DNA from: CAWCKS01 sp963796195
Lineage (GTDB): Bacteria; Pseudomonadota; Alphaproteobacteria; Rhizobiales; Xanthobacteraceae
Assembly: GCA_963796195.1 (NCBI GenBank)
Contig: CAWCKS010000014.1
Span: forward strand, 744,001 to 808,000
Direction of reading: 5' to 3'
DNA: 64,000 nt
Below, one piece after another: positions 26,723 through 37,108 of this stretch. The notes beneath the pieces are model-generated. The model ran no database searches, was not told the origin of the DNA, and was given only the letters and a program-made list of their open reading frames with translations. How positions within the stretch are numbered: the first letter of the stretch is position 1; every line of letters starts with the position of its first letter. A program made the translations under genes and the position numbers.

Positions 26723-28033
26723 TCAGACCGCTTCGCGGTCGGCATCCATCCGCGGGCTGTAAATCGAGATCGGGGCCGCGACGCCGCGCACCTGATGTTC
26801 GCCCAAATGGTCGAGCCCGCCGTCGAGATGACGCGCCACGGCTTCAGTGATCAAAATGTCGCGCTTCAACGTCTTCTGCAGTGCCTCGACCCGGCTGGCC
26901 TCGTTGACGGCGGCGCCAATCACCGTGAAGTCGAGCCGTTCCGGCGCGCCGATATTGCCGAAGAACACCTCGCCTTCGTTGAGCGCGATCCCGGCGCGCA
27001 AGGGACGCCAGCCGTCGACATCGGCGAGTTCTGAAGGCGGCTCGGCGTTGAGCGCTTCAAGCCCGCGTAGCGCGGCGCGCGCCGCGGCGAGCGCCGCTGT
27101 CGCGGCTTGCGCGGCGCTGCCGAAACTCTCGAACGGAAACACCGCGAGCAAGCCGTCGCCGATGAACTTCAAGACCTCGCCACCCTGCGCCAGCACTGCG
27201 CCCGCCATTACCTCGAAATAGGCGTTGAGCAGCGCGATCAGGTCAGTCGGCGCGAGGCGGTCGGACAGGCTGGTGAAGCCACGGAGATCCGCGACCCAGA
27301 TCACGGCATGCACGGAATCGCCGGCGCCTCGCTTGATCGAGCCCGCAAGCACCTTTGCCGCCGCGCTGGCGCCGAGATAGGCGTCGAGCGCATTGCCGGA
27401 AATCCGGAGCGCGCTGTAGCGGTACATGTGAAGCGCGAACAGGCGAAACAGTGGTTCGATCTGGTTCAGCTCGTCGGTTGTGAACCCCGGCGCGCGCTTG
27501 GTGGCGAGCGTCATCATGTTGCGATGCTCGCCGCCGGTGAGCGGCACGGCGATATAGTCGACAAGGCCATCCTTGGCGAGCTCGGCCAGAATCGGAAACT
27601 CCGCGGCGGCCGCGGCATCCTGCGGCCGCCGCCGGATCGTCTCGCCATGTTCGCGGACCTTGTACAGCGGATTGCGCAGGAAGCTGTCGGAGAGAGCCAC
27701 AGCATCGGCGACCTTGACCTCGTCACAGAGCCCATCCGTCGTGTTCCAGTTCCAGGCAAAGCCAACCAGCTGCGGATGCAGCGTCCCCATGTGCAGGCTG
27801 GCCCGATCGATCGGGATACCGGCAACCACCAGGCGCCACAGGAACGACTCCAGGAACAGCAGCAAATCTTTTTCGCGCGTCGCGTCGTGCAACAGCCAGT
27901 GTTCGATCTCGGCGAGCGTGGTCCCCGCTGGAGCCGCGGCGAGGCCGCGCGCCGAACGCTGCACCAGCGTCACCGCCGGTGGGTAGCGTCTCGGCGCCGG
28001 GTCAAGGGCGGCCTTGATCATTTGCAATACCAC
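26723..28033 (-). CDS. Class III adenylate/guanylate cyclase
   Basis: 436 residues, no membrane segment. The catalytic domain occupies about residues 225-420: metal-binding Asp in VIWVADLRGFTSLSDRL and the second in FIGDGLLAVFPFESF, with RAGIALNEGEVFFGNIG and DFTVIGAAVNEASRVEAL following. The N-terminal half (about 1-200) is a conserved but unnamed sensory region with a GAF-like feel. It makes cAMP (or cGMP). The GTG at 28033 or the ATG at 28021 could be the start; neither has a clear ribosome site. It follows an SDR gene by about 12 bases and probably shares its transcript. Confidence 0.88.
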   Translation of the reverse strand: MVLQMIKAALDPAPRRYPPAVTLVQRSARGLAAAPAGTTLAEIEHWLLHDATREKDLLLFLESFLWRLVVAGIPIDRASLHMGTLHPQLVGFAWNWNTTDGLCDEVKVADAVALSDSFLRNPLYKVREHGETIRRRPQDAAAAAEFPILAELAKDGLVDYIAVPLTGGEHRNMMTLATKRAPGFTTDELNQIEPLFRLFALHMYRYSALRISGNALDAYLGASAAAKVLAGSIKRGAGDSVHAVIWVADLRGFTSLSDRLAPTDLIALLNAYFEVMAGAVLAQGGEVLKFIGDGLLAVFPFESFGSAAQAATAALAAARAALRGLEALNAEPPSELADVDGWRPLRAGIALNEGEVFFGNIGAPERLDFTVIGAAVNEASRVEALQKTLKRDILITEAVARHLDGGLDHLGEHQVRGVAAPISIYSPRMDADREAV

Positions 28034-28045
28034 GCTGCCGGATCG

Positions 28046-28777
28046 TCACACCGACGCCGCGCCGTCGATCGCGACTTCGGCGCCGGTGATGTAGCTCGCC
28101 TCGTCCGACAACAGGAACAACACGAGCTGCGCCACCTCGTCGGCGGTGCCCATGCGCCGCATCGGGACGTTCTTCAGCCGCGTCGCGCGCTGCTCCTCGG
28201 TCCAGAACGCCAGCATCTCGGTATCGATCGGACCGGGATGCACCGAGTTGACGCGGATCTTGTGCTTGGCGAGGTCGATCGCGGCGGCCTTGGTCATGCC
28301 GCGCAGCGCCCACTTGGTGGCGCTGTAGGCGAATGCCGCGGGCGAACCACGCAAGCCGGCGACCGACGAGATATTGACGATCGAGCCGCCGCCGGAGCGT
28401 TGCATCGCGCCGACCACCGCCTTCATGCCGAGAAAGCAGCCGGTCTGATTGATGCGCAGGTGCCGCTCCCATAGCTCAAGATCGGTCTCGCCCATGAAGG
28501 CCGGCTTGAAAATGCCGGCGTTGTTGATCAGGCCATGCAGCCCGCCGAACGACTCGGCGGTCTGCACCGCGCGCGCCCACTCTGCCTCGCTGGTGACATC
28601 ATGGCGCACGAATTTGGCGGCGGCACCTAGCTCCTTGGCCAGGGCATTGCCTTCGCTCTCCAGCACATCGCCGATCACGACTTTCGCGCCCTGGGCCACC
28701 AACAGCCGCGCCTCGGAGGCGCCCTGCCCGCGTGCGCCGCCGCTGATCAGGATGGTCTTGCCGTCAAATCGAGCCAT
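28046..28777 (-). CDS. Short-chain dehydrogenase/reductase (classical SDR)
   Basis: 243 residues with all classical SDR parts: cofactor motif SGGARGQG, INNAG, catalytic Ser in IVNISSVAG, YSATK (Tyr and Lys) and NSVHPGPIDTEM. It would oxidise or reduce a hydroxyl/keto group with NAD(P). It lies divergent (84-base gap) from another SDR gene and upstream of the adenylate cyclase in the same direction. Close in style to 3-alpha-hydroxysteroid or 3-oxoacyl reductases; the substrate cannot be told. Confidence 0.92.
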   Translation of the reverse strand: MARFDGKTILISGGARGQGASEARLLVAQGAKVVIGDVLESEGNALAKELGAAAKFVRHDVTSEAEWARAVQTAESFGGLHGLINNAGIFKPAFMGETDLELWERHLRINQTGCFLGMKAVVGAMQRSGGGSIVNISSVAGLRGSPAAFAYSATKWALRGMTKAAAIDLAKHKIRVNSVHPGPIDTEMLAFWTEEQRATRLKNVPMRRMGTADEVAQLVLFLLSDEASYITGAEVAIDGAASV

Positions 28778-28861
28778 TTTCGCTTCTCCCTTGTTATCGG
28801 CCTGTCTTCTCGCTTCAATATGGCACTGTTCCGTTGTTCATTCCATGACCGGAGGAAATCC

Positions 28862-29587
28862 ATGGCTCTCGACGACAAGCGCATTCTGGTGATTGGCGGC
28901 GGCTCGGGGATTGGCTACGCCGTGGCGGAGGCCGCGGTGCAAGCCGGCGCGCAGGTCGTGGTCGCCTCCACCAATGCGGAGCGGGTCAAGGCCGCAGCGG
29001 GTCGCCTCGGCAACCGCGCGTCAAGCGCGGCGCTCGACATCACGCGCGAAGATCAAGTCGCAGGTTTCTTTGCAAGCTCCGGAAAGTTCGACCACATCGC
29101 AACCACGGCCGGCGACTGGAACGGCCCGCGCCGCACGCCGCTCGCCGAACTCGACCTCGATCAGGCGGCGGCCCTGTTCAAGGTGCGGTTCTGGGGCGCC
29201 GTCGCCGTCGCCAAGCACGGCGCACGCGCCCTTAACGACGGCGGCTCACTGACCCTGACCGATGGCATGATTGCCCATCGCCCGCAGAGGGCCTCGGCGA
29301 TTTCGACGGCGATGTGCGGTGCGATCGAGCATTTGACCCGCGCGCTTGCCGTCGAGCTTGCGCCGGTGCGCGTCAACGCGGTGTGTCCGGGGCTGATCCG
29401 CACCGGAATTTGGGACAGCATTCCCGATGACAAGCGCGACGCGCAGCTTGCCGAGATGACCAGGCGCCAACTGTTGCCACGCCCGGGCGAGCCGTCCGAG
29501 ACGGCAGAAGCCTATCTCTACCTGATGCGCGGAAACTACACGACCGGCCAGGTGCTTTACGTCGAAGGCGGTCGCGCGCTGAGCTGA
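28862..29587 (+). CDS. SDR family protein lacking the usual Tyr/Lys pair
   Basis: 241 residues. The Rossmann motif GGGSGIG and the late NAVCPGLIRTGIW segment are present, and ATG 28862 has GGAGG upstream. In the catalytic stretch, however, the expected YxxxK is replaced by ISTAMCGAIEHL, and the middle is SLTLTDGMIAHRP. Divergent SDRs with a similar substitution do exist, so this is probably natural rather than damage. Catalysis by the standard mechanism is unlikely; a different acid/base or a binding role is possible. Confidence 0.85.
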   Translation: MALDDKRILVIGGGSGIGYAVAEAAVQAGAQVVVASTNAERVKAAAGRLGNRASSAALDITREDQVAGFFASSGKFDHIATTAGDWNGPRRTPLAELDLDQAAALFKVRFWGAVAVAKHGARALNDGGSLTLTDGMIAHRPQRASAISTAMCGAIEHLTRALAVELAPVRVNAVCPGLIRTGIWDSIPDDKRDAQLAEMTRRQLLPRPGEPSETAEAYLYLMRGNYTTGQVLYVEGGRALS

Positions 29588-29618
29588 TTTTTTCGCACGG
29601 CATGTCGCGCGCCGATGA

Positions 29619-29930
29619 TCACACGCGTCTGAAGGCCTTTGCCTTGTCGTCGATGGCTTTCCTCAGTTCGGCAATCGTCGTGCGGATTTCCTGCTGCTCG
29701 GCCCGCAGAGTCCTCTTTTCCGCCTCCCCCGCCGTGCGCTCGATGATCAGGCTGAGGCGCAGGCTGGAGTCCTCGAGCTCGGCAAGCAGGGCGAGCAGTA
29801 AATCCGCCAGGGTCTTGCCAATCCCATTCAATGCCGAAAGCAGTTCGACGGCCGGCCTGCCGTCGCGGGCGCCATCACGATCGCGAACACCGCCGCCCGC
29901 AGGTCGCGGAAAAGCAACAATCTCCGCCAT
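29619..29930 (-). CDS. Small coiled-coil protein of unknown function
   Basis: 103 residues from the ATG at 29930 (MAEIVAFPRP). The second half is a long amphipathic helix rich in Leu, Glu, Arg and Ala (LADLLLALLAELED, then RTLRAEQQEIRTTIAELRKAIDDKAK) that should form a coiled coil. No membrane segment and no recognised domain. It starts 33 bases after the stop of the triple-PAS chemoreceptor on the same strand, so it may be co-expressed and could be a partner of that receptor. I do not recognise the family. Confidence 0.6.
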   Translation of the reverse strand: MAEIVAFPRPAGGGVRDRDGARDGRPAVELLSALNGIGKTLADLLLALLAELEDSSLRLSLIIERTAGEAEKRTLRAEQQEIRTTIAELRKAIDDKAKAFRRV

Positions 29931-29963
29931 GTGCCGGCCTCGCTGAAGCATCCGCCGGACCGG

Positions 29964-31642
29964 CTATCTCGCCATCGCCGCCGCTTCCGCCGCCGCGCGC
30001 TGCATGCTCGCCGACATCTCGCCAGTAACCGTGGTCTGCTCTTCGACTGCGGCGGCCGTTGACGTCACATATTCGCTCACGTTCTGCATTTCGCGCCTGA
30101 TCGCGGACAGCGCGTTGACGACGTCACCGGAGATCCCATTCAGGCTCTCGATCTCCTCGGTGATCTTCTCGGTCGCATGCTTGGCCTGGCCGGCGAGGTT
30201 CTTGACCTCCGATGCGACGACGGCGAAGCCGCGGCCCGCTTCGCCTGCGCGCGCCGACTCGATGGTCGCATTCAGCGCCAGGAGATTGATCTGACCCGGT
30301 GATGTCCTGGATGATCTGGACGATGCCGCTCATGGACTGCGCCGCCTGGTTCAGGCGCTGGGCCTCCTGATCCGCGGTCTCGACGCGGGTAACGGCGGCC
30401 ACAGCGGTCTCCTTCGACTTCACCATCGCCGACGAAATTTCCCGCACCGATGCGCTCAATTCCTCCGCGCCGGCGGCCACCAACTCCATCATGCCGCGCA
30501 CGCGCTCATTGCCCATCCGCTGCAGCACCTGCCTGGTGACGTCGGTTGCGTATTTGACGACCTTGAAAGGCTTGCCGTTGAGGTCGAGGATCGGATTGTA
30601 TGAAGCCTGGATCCAGATTTCCTTGCCGCCGTTGCCGATCCGCTTGTACTCGCCGGCCTGGTACTGGCCGCGGTTGAGATCGGCCCAGAACTCCCGGTAC
30701 TCGGCGCTGTCGCGCATGGCGGGCTCGACGAACATGCGGTGATGCTTGCCCTGGATCTCGCTGAGCAGATAGCCCATCGCCTGCAGGAAATTCTCGTTTG
30801 CCGTGATGATCGTCCCGTCGAGATTGAATTCGATCACCGCCTGCGACTTGCCGATGGCGGCAAGCTGACCGCTCGACATCCGCCGCCTGCAGCTTTTGCT
30901 GGGTCATGTCGGTCGCGAATTTGACGACGCCGAACGCCGCTCCCTTCTCGTCGAGCAGCGGATTGTAGCTTGCGAGAATCCAGACTTCCTTGCCGCCCTT
31001 GCCGATGCGCTTGTACTCGCCGGTCTGGAATTCACCGCTTTTCAGCCTGGTCCAGAACCGCTTGTAGTCGTCGCCTTCCCGCGCCGCGGGCTCGACAAAC
31101 ATGCTGTGATGTTTGCCCTGGATTTCCGGCAGCGCGTATCCCATCGTATCGAGGAAATTCTGGTTCGCGGTAAGGATCGTGCCGTCAAGATTGAATTCGA
31201 TCACGGCCTGCGCCCGATCGATCGCGGCGATCTTGCCCGCGTCCTTCATACCGCGGATCTTGGCGGCGGTGATGTCAGTCGCGAGTTTCACGACCTTGAA
31301 TGGCTTGTCGTGCCGGTCGAAGACCGGATTGTAGGACGCCTGGATCCAGACTTCCCTGCCGCCCTTGCCAAGCCGCTTGTACTCGGCCGTCTGATATTCG
31401 CCGCGCCCGAGCTTCGCCCAGAATTCCCGGTATTCGGCGCTGTCGCGCATCGCCGGCTCGACAAACATGCCGTGAGGCTTGCCCTGGATTTCCGACAGGC
31501 TGTAGCCCATCGCGTTGAGGAAATTCTGGTTCGCCGTGATAATCGTGCCGTCGAGATTGAACTCGATGGTCGCCTGTGACCGATCGATCGCGGCAAGAAG
31601 CGCCGTTGCATCGGCCGCGATTGAGTTGCTTCTCCGAAACAT
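29964..31642 (-). CDS. Soluble chemoreceptor with three PAS domains (two frameshifts)
   Basis: 558 residues after removing +1 insertions near 30874 and within CCC 30295-30297. Three PAS domains repeat an almost identical core (IEFNLDGTI, ANxNFLxxMGY, EYKR, WIQASYNP or WILASYNP), each followed by a PAC-like KVVKxATD segment. A short MCP signalling domain follows: AEELSASVREISS, then, past the second break, NLLALNATIESARAGEAGRGFAVVASEVKNLA. No transmembrane helix, so it is cytoplasmic. The PAS cores may bind FAD, haem or a small ligand, as in other energy-sensing receptors. The end is TAG at 29964-29966. Confidence 0.86.
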
Positions 31643-32087
31643 GACTGTTTATTCCCCGTCAGCAAAAAGAAATTCCGTCCCGTCAAAACGGCTGCCCGGA
31701 GCTGCGACCTGTCGCGCAGCCTGATTCGCAATGCAGCCGAATCGGAATGGTTCGAGTTTTCCGCAATCGGCCTAATTATTAGCTGCACCGATGAGCGCCG
31801 CGCCCTCTCGCTTTGTGCCACGATTGTGGGTTGCGCATTGCGCGGTAGCGCACTTGCGGTGGCGAAAAGAGCCGCCCGGTACCACCTTCGCGCTTGCCGC
31901 GATCAACAACACGTGCGTGCCACGAGTCACCACGTCGCACCGAAATGGGTTTGAATGGTTCTAATTCGCGCAAATTTGCAAAAGCGTCGCGGGCAATCTA
32001 GCTTCTGAAAAAATTGTCGCTGACGAATTCATTGACTCAACGAAGCCGCGTCTCGCTCGTCGTCAACGCAACAAGAACACGCAGGCA
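31643..32087. other. Intergenic region between divergent chemoreceptor and AraC gene
   Basis: This 445-base gap holds the promoters of the minus-strand chemoreceptor and the plus-strand AraC regulator. It is more AT-rich than the coding DNA, notably 31760-31785 and 31960-32040. I see no open frame with a ribosome site, no RNA gene and no strong inverted repeat. Confidence 0.45.
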
Positions 32088-33068
32088 ATGCCGTTCGAAC
32101 AAGCACGACGTTCGCTCCAAAAATATCCCTATTTTCGTGCCGCCTCCTCCGAGGAGCTGCGGCAGGCGCTGATCACGCGCTACGGCGCGTCGGATGTGAA
32201 AGTCGAAGCCACTAAGGGCCTCAATGCCTGGGGAAATTTTGTGCAGATGACCGACATTGCGCTCGGCATCATCGGCACCGACAAGCGCTTCAGCTTTGAA
32301 TTTCCCGAAGTCGACTACGTCCGCCAGCTGTTCGCCATCACCGGCCGTGGCTCGACGACGACAGACGGTGTCGAGATCGAGGTCAATGAACGGCTCACCT
32401 GTACCACGTCGCTCGGCAAGCCTATCCTCGGTGACTGGGACGCCGGCCATGAACGGCTCACGCTTCGAGTCAACATGGCGGCGATGGATCGCAAGCTGTC
32501 GATGCTGCTCGGCGCGCGGCCAAAAGGGCCGATCGAGTTCGAGCCGCAGACCAACGTCAGCCTGCCCTATGTGCAAAGCCTGGTGCGTCTCATGTTGTTC
32601 GCCGGCGAACAGGCCGACGCCACATCGGACCAGCCTCCGCCGCTGGTGCTGCCTGAACTCGAGCAGGCCGTCATCGTCAACTTCCTGACGGCTAACCGTC
32701 ATGCCTACAGTCAGCGGCTCGAGCAACAGGTCGGCGGAACCGCACCGCGGCACGTCCAGCTTGCCGAGGAGTACATCGAGGCGAACTGGAGTCAGCCGAT
32801 CACGATTGAAGCACTTGTCGAAATCACCGGCGTCAGCGCCCGCGCCCTGTTCAGATCGTTTCGGGAGCGTCGCGGCTACACGCCGATGGCGTTCGCCAAG
32901 ATCACGCGATTGAGGCATGCGAAGGACATGCTGGCTTCCGGAAATCCCGATACTTCGGTGACCGCGGTTGCCTATGCCTGCGGCTTTGCCACCACGGGTC
33001 ATTTTGCCCGGGAGTACCGCCAGGCGTTTGGCGAACTGCCGTCGCAGACGATTGCGCGCAGCAAATAA
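32088..33068 (+). CDS. AraC family transcriptional regulator
   Basis: 326 residues. The N-terminal half (to about 200) looks like the AraC-binding-like domain found in regulators of aromatic or amine use. The C-terminal two helix-turn-helix region starts at HVQLAEEYIEANWSQPITIEAL, with ALFRSFRERRGYTPMAFAK and TAVAYACGFATTGHFAREYRQAFGELP. ATG 32088 has only a weak ribosome site. It is divergent from the soluble chemoreceptor and upstream of the membrane chemoreceptor, so it may control one of them, but no operator could be picked out. Confidence 0.9.
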   Translation: MPFEQARRSLQKYPYFRAASSEELRQALITRYGASDVKVEATKGLNAWGNFVQMTDIALGIIGTDKRFSFEFPEVDYVRQLFAITGRGSTTTDGVEIEVNERLTCTTSLGKPILGDWDAGHERLTLRVNMAAMDRKLSMLLGARPKGPIEFEPQTNVSLPYVQSLVRLMLFAGEQADATSDQPPPLVLPELEQAVIVNFLTANRHAYSQRLEQQVGGTAPRHVQLAEEYIEANWSQPITIEALVEITGVSARALFRSFRERRGYTPMAFAKITRLRHAKDMLASGNPDTSVTAVAYACGFATTGHFAREYRQAFGELPSQTIARSK

Positions 33069-33329
33069 AATCTGCGCGCGTTCGATCGGGAAGCAGTATA
33101 ATACCGCTTTACCGCAACCGGCACAAGACATCGTCGCGTGCTTGCACGCGATGATGGCAGAAACCCCCATCGTTAGCCGCTTTCTCGCACTGCACGCGCA
33201 AGAGATCGTAAAGGTTATTGATCCTTTATAGCAACGCGGCGAACTCGCCTCGATTTGCAAATTTCCTTTTTTGATACCGGCGACTCCGCGCCGCAGATTT
33301 TTTTGCAACGACGCAAATTGGAGATGCCC

Positions 33330-35460
33330 ATGGCCGGTGCATCGGATGGCGCGAGCGTTCGCGCAGCGACAATCTTCAATATCCGCAACATGCTGATGGG
33401 GGCGGTTGCGACGCTCTCGCTGTTCGGAATGGTGATCTCGGGCTACGTGCTCAAGCGTGCCAATGCCGAGCGGGCGGTTTCGGCGGAAGCAGCTGAAGTC
33501 AACGAGACCGCCGACCTCTTGCTGCAGGCGGCCGGCAACTGGGCGCGCGAACGCGGTGCGACAAATCTGTCGCTCAACGCGCCGACGCCCGCGACCGATC
33601 AGCAGGTCAGCGCGATTGCGAATTTCCGAAAAGCCGCTGACGGCGCATTCGCCGACGGCCTCGCCCGGCTGAAGGACATGCCGTTCGCCGAGCGCGACAA
33701 ACTGCTTGGATCCGCGCAACAGGCGTTCGACAGGCTGGTGGCATTGCGTCGCCAGGCCGACATCGAGCTGACCAGGAGCGGCCAGTCTCGCGATCGGGCC
33801 GTAGTGGCGCAGCTTGCGCCCGCCGTCACGGCCGTGATCGTCGCGAGCCAGAATTTGCGCGTTGCCGCCGCGATGGATGAAGACGACGTGCAATCGCGGC
33901 TCGCGAGCCTGCAGAGCCTGAAACATTTCGTCTGGGTGATCAGCGAGTTTGCCGGTCGCGAGACGGGCGCTGGTTTCGGCGATGATCGCCGCCAATCGGC
34001 CGATGACGCCACAGGAGGTCAGCACGCTCGGCATCTTCCGCGGCCGCGTCGAGACTGCGTGGGAGTTCGTGCAGGCTTACGCCGCCAAGGACTCCGCAGC
34101 TCCAGCGGTCGTCACGGCAACGCAGCGAGTCGATGACGGGGTGTTCCATCGCTTCGAGGAAACGCGCAAGGCGGTCTATGCCGCAGGACTCGCCGGTCAG
34201 GGTTATCCGCTGAGCTCCGCGGAATGGTTTGCAAAATCGACGGCCGCGATCGATCAGGTGATCGAGTTGAGCGCGACGGCAAGCGCCGAGGCGCAGCGGC
34301 TCGCCGCACAAGCCAAGCACGACAGCTTCGTCATGCTGATCACCAATGCCTTGCTGATGGCATTCTCGCTCACCCTTGCTTGCCTGACATTGTGGATCGT
34401 ACGCGGCCGCGTCGTCGGCTCGCTGCGCCGGATGACCGCGGCAATGGCCCAGCTCGCGAAAGGCGAGCTTGCGATCGCGATTCCTTGCGAGGAGCGCCGC
34501 GACGAAATGGGCGAGATGGCGCAAGCGCTCGCCGTGTTCAAGGATACCGCGATCCGGGTGCGCGACATGCAGGTGGAGCGTGAACAGCTCGAGACCAGTG
34601 CGCGGGCCGAGAAAACGCGGACGATGAACCGTCTCGCCGACGATCTCGAGAGCAGCATTGCCGGCGTCGTGCAGAACCTGCAAGGCGCCACGCAAGAGCT
34701 CTCAACGTCGGCGCAGACGATGTCGAACGCGGCATCGAACACCTCCAGCCAGGCCGGCATGGTGGCGTCGGCGACCGTCGAGGCTTCGACCAATATCGAG
34801 AGCGTCGCGGCGGCCGCCGAGGAACTTTCGAAGTCGATCAACGAGATCAGCCGGCAGGTCTCCGATTCCACGCGGATCGTCGGCGACGCCGTCGCCGAGG
34901 CCAACAGCACGAACGCGATGGTCGAGGGCCTCGCGGAAGCCGCCGACCGCATCGGCGAGGTGTTGAAATTGATCGGCGAGATCGCGAGCCAGACCAACCT
35001 GCTGGCGCTGAACGCGACGATCGAGGCGGCCCGCGCCGGCGAGGCCGGCCGAGGCTTTGCGGTGGTCGCCGCAGAGGTCAAAAACCTCGCCGAGCAGACC
35101 GCGCGGGCAACCGAGGACATTGCCGCGCAGATCACTGCGATCCAGACCTCCGCCGGCCAGTCGGTGCGGGCGATCCGCGGCATCGCCTCGACGATCGACA
35201 AGGTCAACGGCATCGCCAATGCGATTGCGTCAGCGGTCGAGGAGCAGGGATCGGCGACCCAGGAAATCGCCCGCAACGTACAGCAGGTCGCGGCTGGCGC
35301 CGGCGAGATCTCATCGCACATCGCGGGCGTCTCCGACTCGGCTGCCAAGACCGGGACCGTCGCGAGTTCAGTTCTCGCTGCGGCGGAAAGTCTGTCGGGT
35401 CAGTCCGTGACGCTCAATGAAAAGGTGCTGGCGCTGGTCGGCGACATACGCGCGGCGTGA
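33330..35460 (+). CDS. Membrane methyl-accepting chemotaxis protein (frameshifted)
   Basis: 709 residues after removing one A near 33963. TM1 at about 15-37 (MLMGAVATLSLFGMVISGYVL), a periplasmic helical sensor of about 280 residues, TM2 (LITNALLMAFSLTLACLTLWIV), a HAMP domain (AAMAQLAKGELAIAIP) and a full signalling domain with the hairpin tip EIASQTNLLALNATIEAARAGEAGRGF. ATG 33330 is preferred: GGAG lies seven bases upstream. It senses a periplasmic ligand and signals to CheA. Without correction, the sensor domain is cut about two-thirds of the way through. Confidence 0.9.
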
Positions 35461-35740
35461 CGGAATTTCGGTGCCCCGTGCGGCAGGGTCCGATCGTCAT
35501 CGATCGGGGCACGGCTCCTTCAGCTTGCCGTGGAGTTTTTCTCCATCAAAAGTTGCATATCTCCCGATTTCACCGGGGCCGCTTCGGCAGCGAGGCATCG
35601 GCTGCTCGATTTGTTCTGACTTTATTCACTGTCAATCAGTCATCGCGACGCTTCCGGGGACGGCGTTAACAGTCTCTTGCTGCCCCGGTGCCAAACTGCG
35701 CGACCACGCATGAGGAGCAAATCCGCAAAGCTGCGACGCC

Positions 35741-36928
35741 ATGACGAGCCAAGTCGCACTGGACCGCATTCAGGGCTACCTTCGGCAGCTGACGCCGCAG
35801 GAGCGTAGCCGGCTGCTGCTCGAAATGGAGCGGTTGCAGCAATGCGGCGACGGGATCGCCGGGATCGACGAAATCCTGCAGGCGCTGCGCACCGAGATCC
35901 GCGGTTCCGGTCAGGCGGCTGAACGCATCAGCAATCCCTCGCGCCTCTTCTTCGAGGCCCTGCAGCCGGTGCTGGTCGACTGGTCGCCGGAGCGCGCCAA
36001 CCGCGGACAGATTTCGCGCGGCTCGCTCGCGGCGATCTGGGAGTGGATCAACCAGTTCCTGCTGCCGACCATGGCGCGCGAGTATGCGAAGAAGGCCGAG
36101 CATCTCAATGCGTCGAATGACGTTCGCGGCGCGCAACGCGCGGCGGCCGAATTCCAGGTCAAGGTGGTCAAGTCGCTCGAAAACATGCTGGCGTCGAATG
36201 ATGCGCTGACCCAGGCGCGCGCGAACTTCGCAAGATACACCAGCTCGCCGGCGACGATCGGCGATCTCACCAAGATGGTCACGGTCCTGCGCACCCAGGA
36301 AGCGCTCGCCACCTTCATCGCGGGCCTGCCGGAGCGCATCAAGGCATTCGACGGCGAGGTGCTGGACAAGACGCGGAAGCAGCTTGACGCGCTGCGTAAA
36401 AAGCACGCCGAGGCGCTGCCATTCGCGCTCGCGATCCTGACGCAGCGGCTGAAGGCGCCGTGGCAATTGATGCGCCTTGCCACCAAGATCGCCGCCAGCA
36501 AGGACGTCGCCGATGTCGCGGCAACGCCTTACGCGCTCGCGGTCGACATGGTGCTCGACCATCTCGATGATCGCCGCGCCGCGCTGTGCCAGGCCATGCG
36601 TATCAACAAGGTGCCGATTGCCAGGGATATCCTGACCGACATCTATGGCATCGAATATGCCTTCCGCGTTCGCCTCGACCGCCTTGCGGGATCGGACTGG
36701 GGCAAGCGGCTTGAATCGCTGATGGAGGCGGTCGCCGTCGACCTGGACAAGGAGATGAGCAACATTCCGGGCGATCTTCAACATGTGCTGAGCTCGCCGT
36801 CCCTTCGCAGCCACGACACCCTCACCGGACGGCTGACCTTTCTTGCCTGGAAGGCGCGCGACGCGCTCACCGCACCGCCCGCGGTCCTGAAGCGCATGCT
36901 GAGTTTCAACCAGAAGGTCGCGAGCTAG
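35741..36928 (+). CDS. Conserved hypothetical protein, 395 residues
   Basis: The gene has the GC and codon style of its neighbours and an ATG at 35741. It is almost wholly alpha-helical by composition, with an N-terminal YLRQLTPQERSRLLLEMERL helix, NPSRLFFEALQPVLVDW and several long helices, and it has no signal peptide or membrane segment. I do not recognise the family. It stands alone between a chemoreceptor (280 bases upstream, nothing recognisable in that gap) and a palindromic repeat before the SulP gene. Confidence 0.72.
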   Translation: MTSQVALDRIQGYLRQLTPQERSRLLLEMERLQQCGDGIAGIDEILQALRTEIRGSGQAAERISNPSRLFFEALQPVLVDWSPERANRGQISRGSLAAIWEWINQFLLPTMAREYAKKAEHLNASNDVRGAQRAAAEFQVKVVKSLENMLASNDALTQARANFARYTSSPATIGDLTKMVTVLRTQEALATFIAGLPERIKAFDGEVLDKTRKQLDALRKKHAEALPFALAILTQRLKAPWQLMRLATKIAASKDVADVAATPYALAVDMVLDHLDDRRAALCQAMRINKVPIARDILTDIYGIEYAFRVRLDRLAGSDWGKRLESLMEAVAVDLDKEMSNIPGDLQHVLSSPSLRSHDTLTGRLTFLAWKARDALTAPPAVLKRMLSFNQKVAS

Positions 36929-36930
36929 CG

Positions 36931-37019
36931 GCGCATGTCCGGAGCAGCATGCCCTTGTGCGCGACACGAGGGTGGGTACCGGTTTTCAGGAAAACGTTCG
37001 TTTGTCAGCGGACATGCGC
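36931..37019. repeat. Palindromic repeat, diverged copy of the GCGCATG family
   Basis: Perfect 11-base arms GCGCATGTCCG (36931-36941) and CGGACATGCGC (37009-37019) enclose a region with GTGGGTACCGGTTTTC, close to the AGTGGATACCGGTTTTC of the repeat at 12703-12751. It sits three bases after the upstream stop codon and about 90 bases before the SulP start. The hairpin may end the upstream transcript. Confidence 0.7.
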
Positions 37020-37108
37020 AAGAGCCAACAACGCAGCCCATTGTCCCAAGCCGCGCTCTTGGCCAGAATGCGCTCCACACGCACGCGTGCGAGACCTAAG
37101 GGAGCGCA

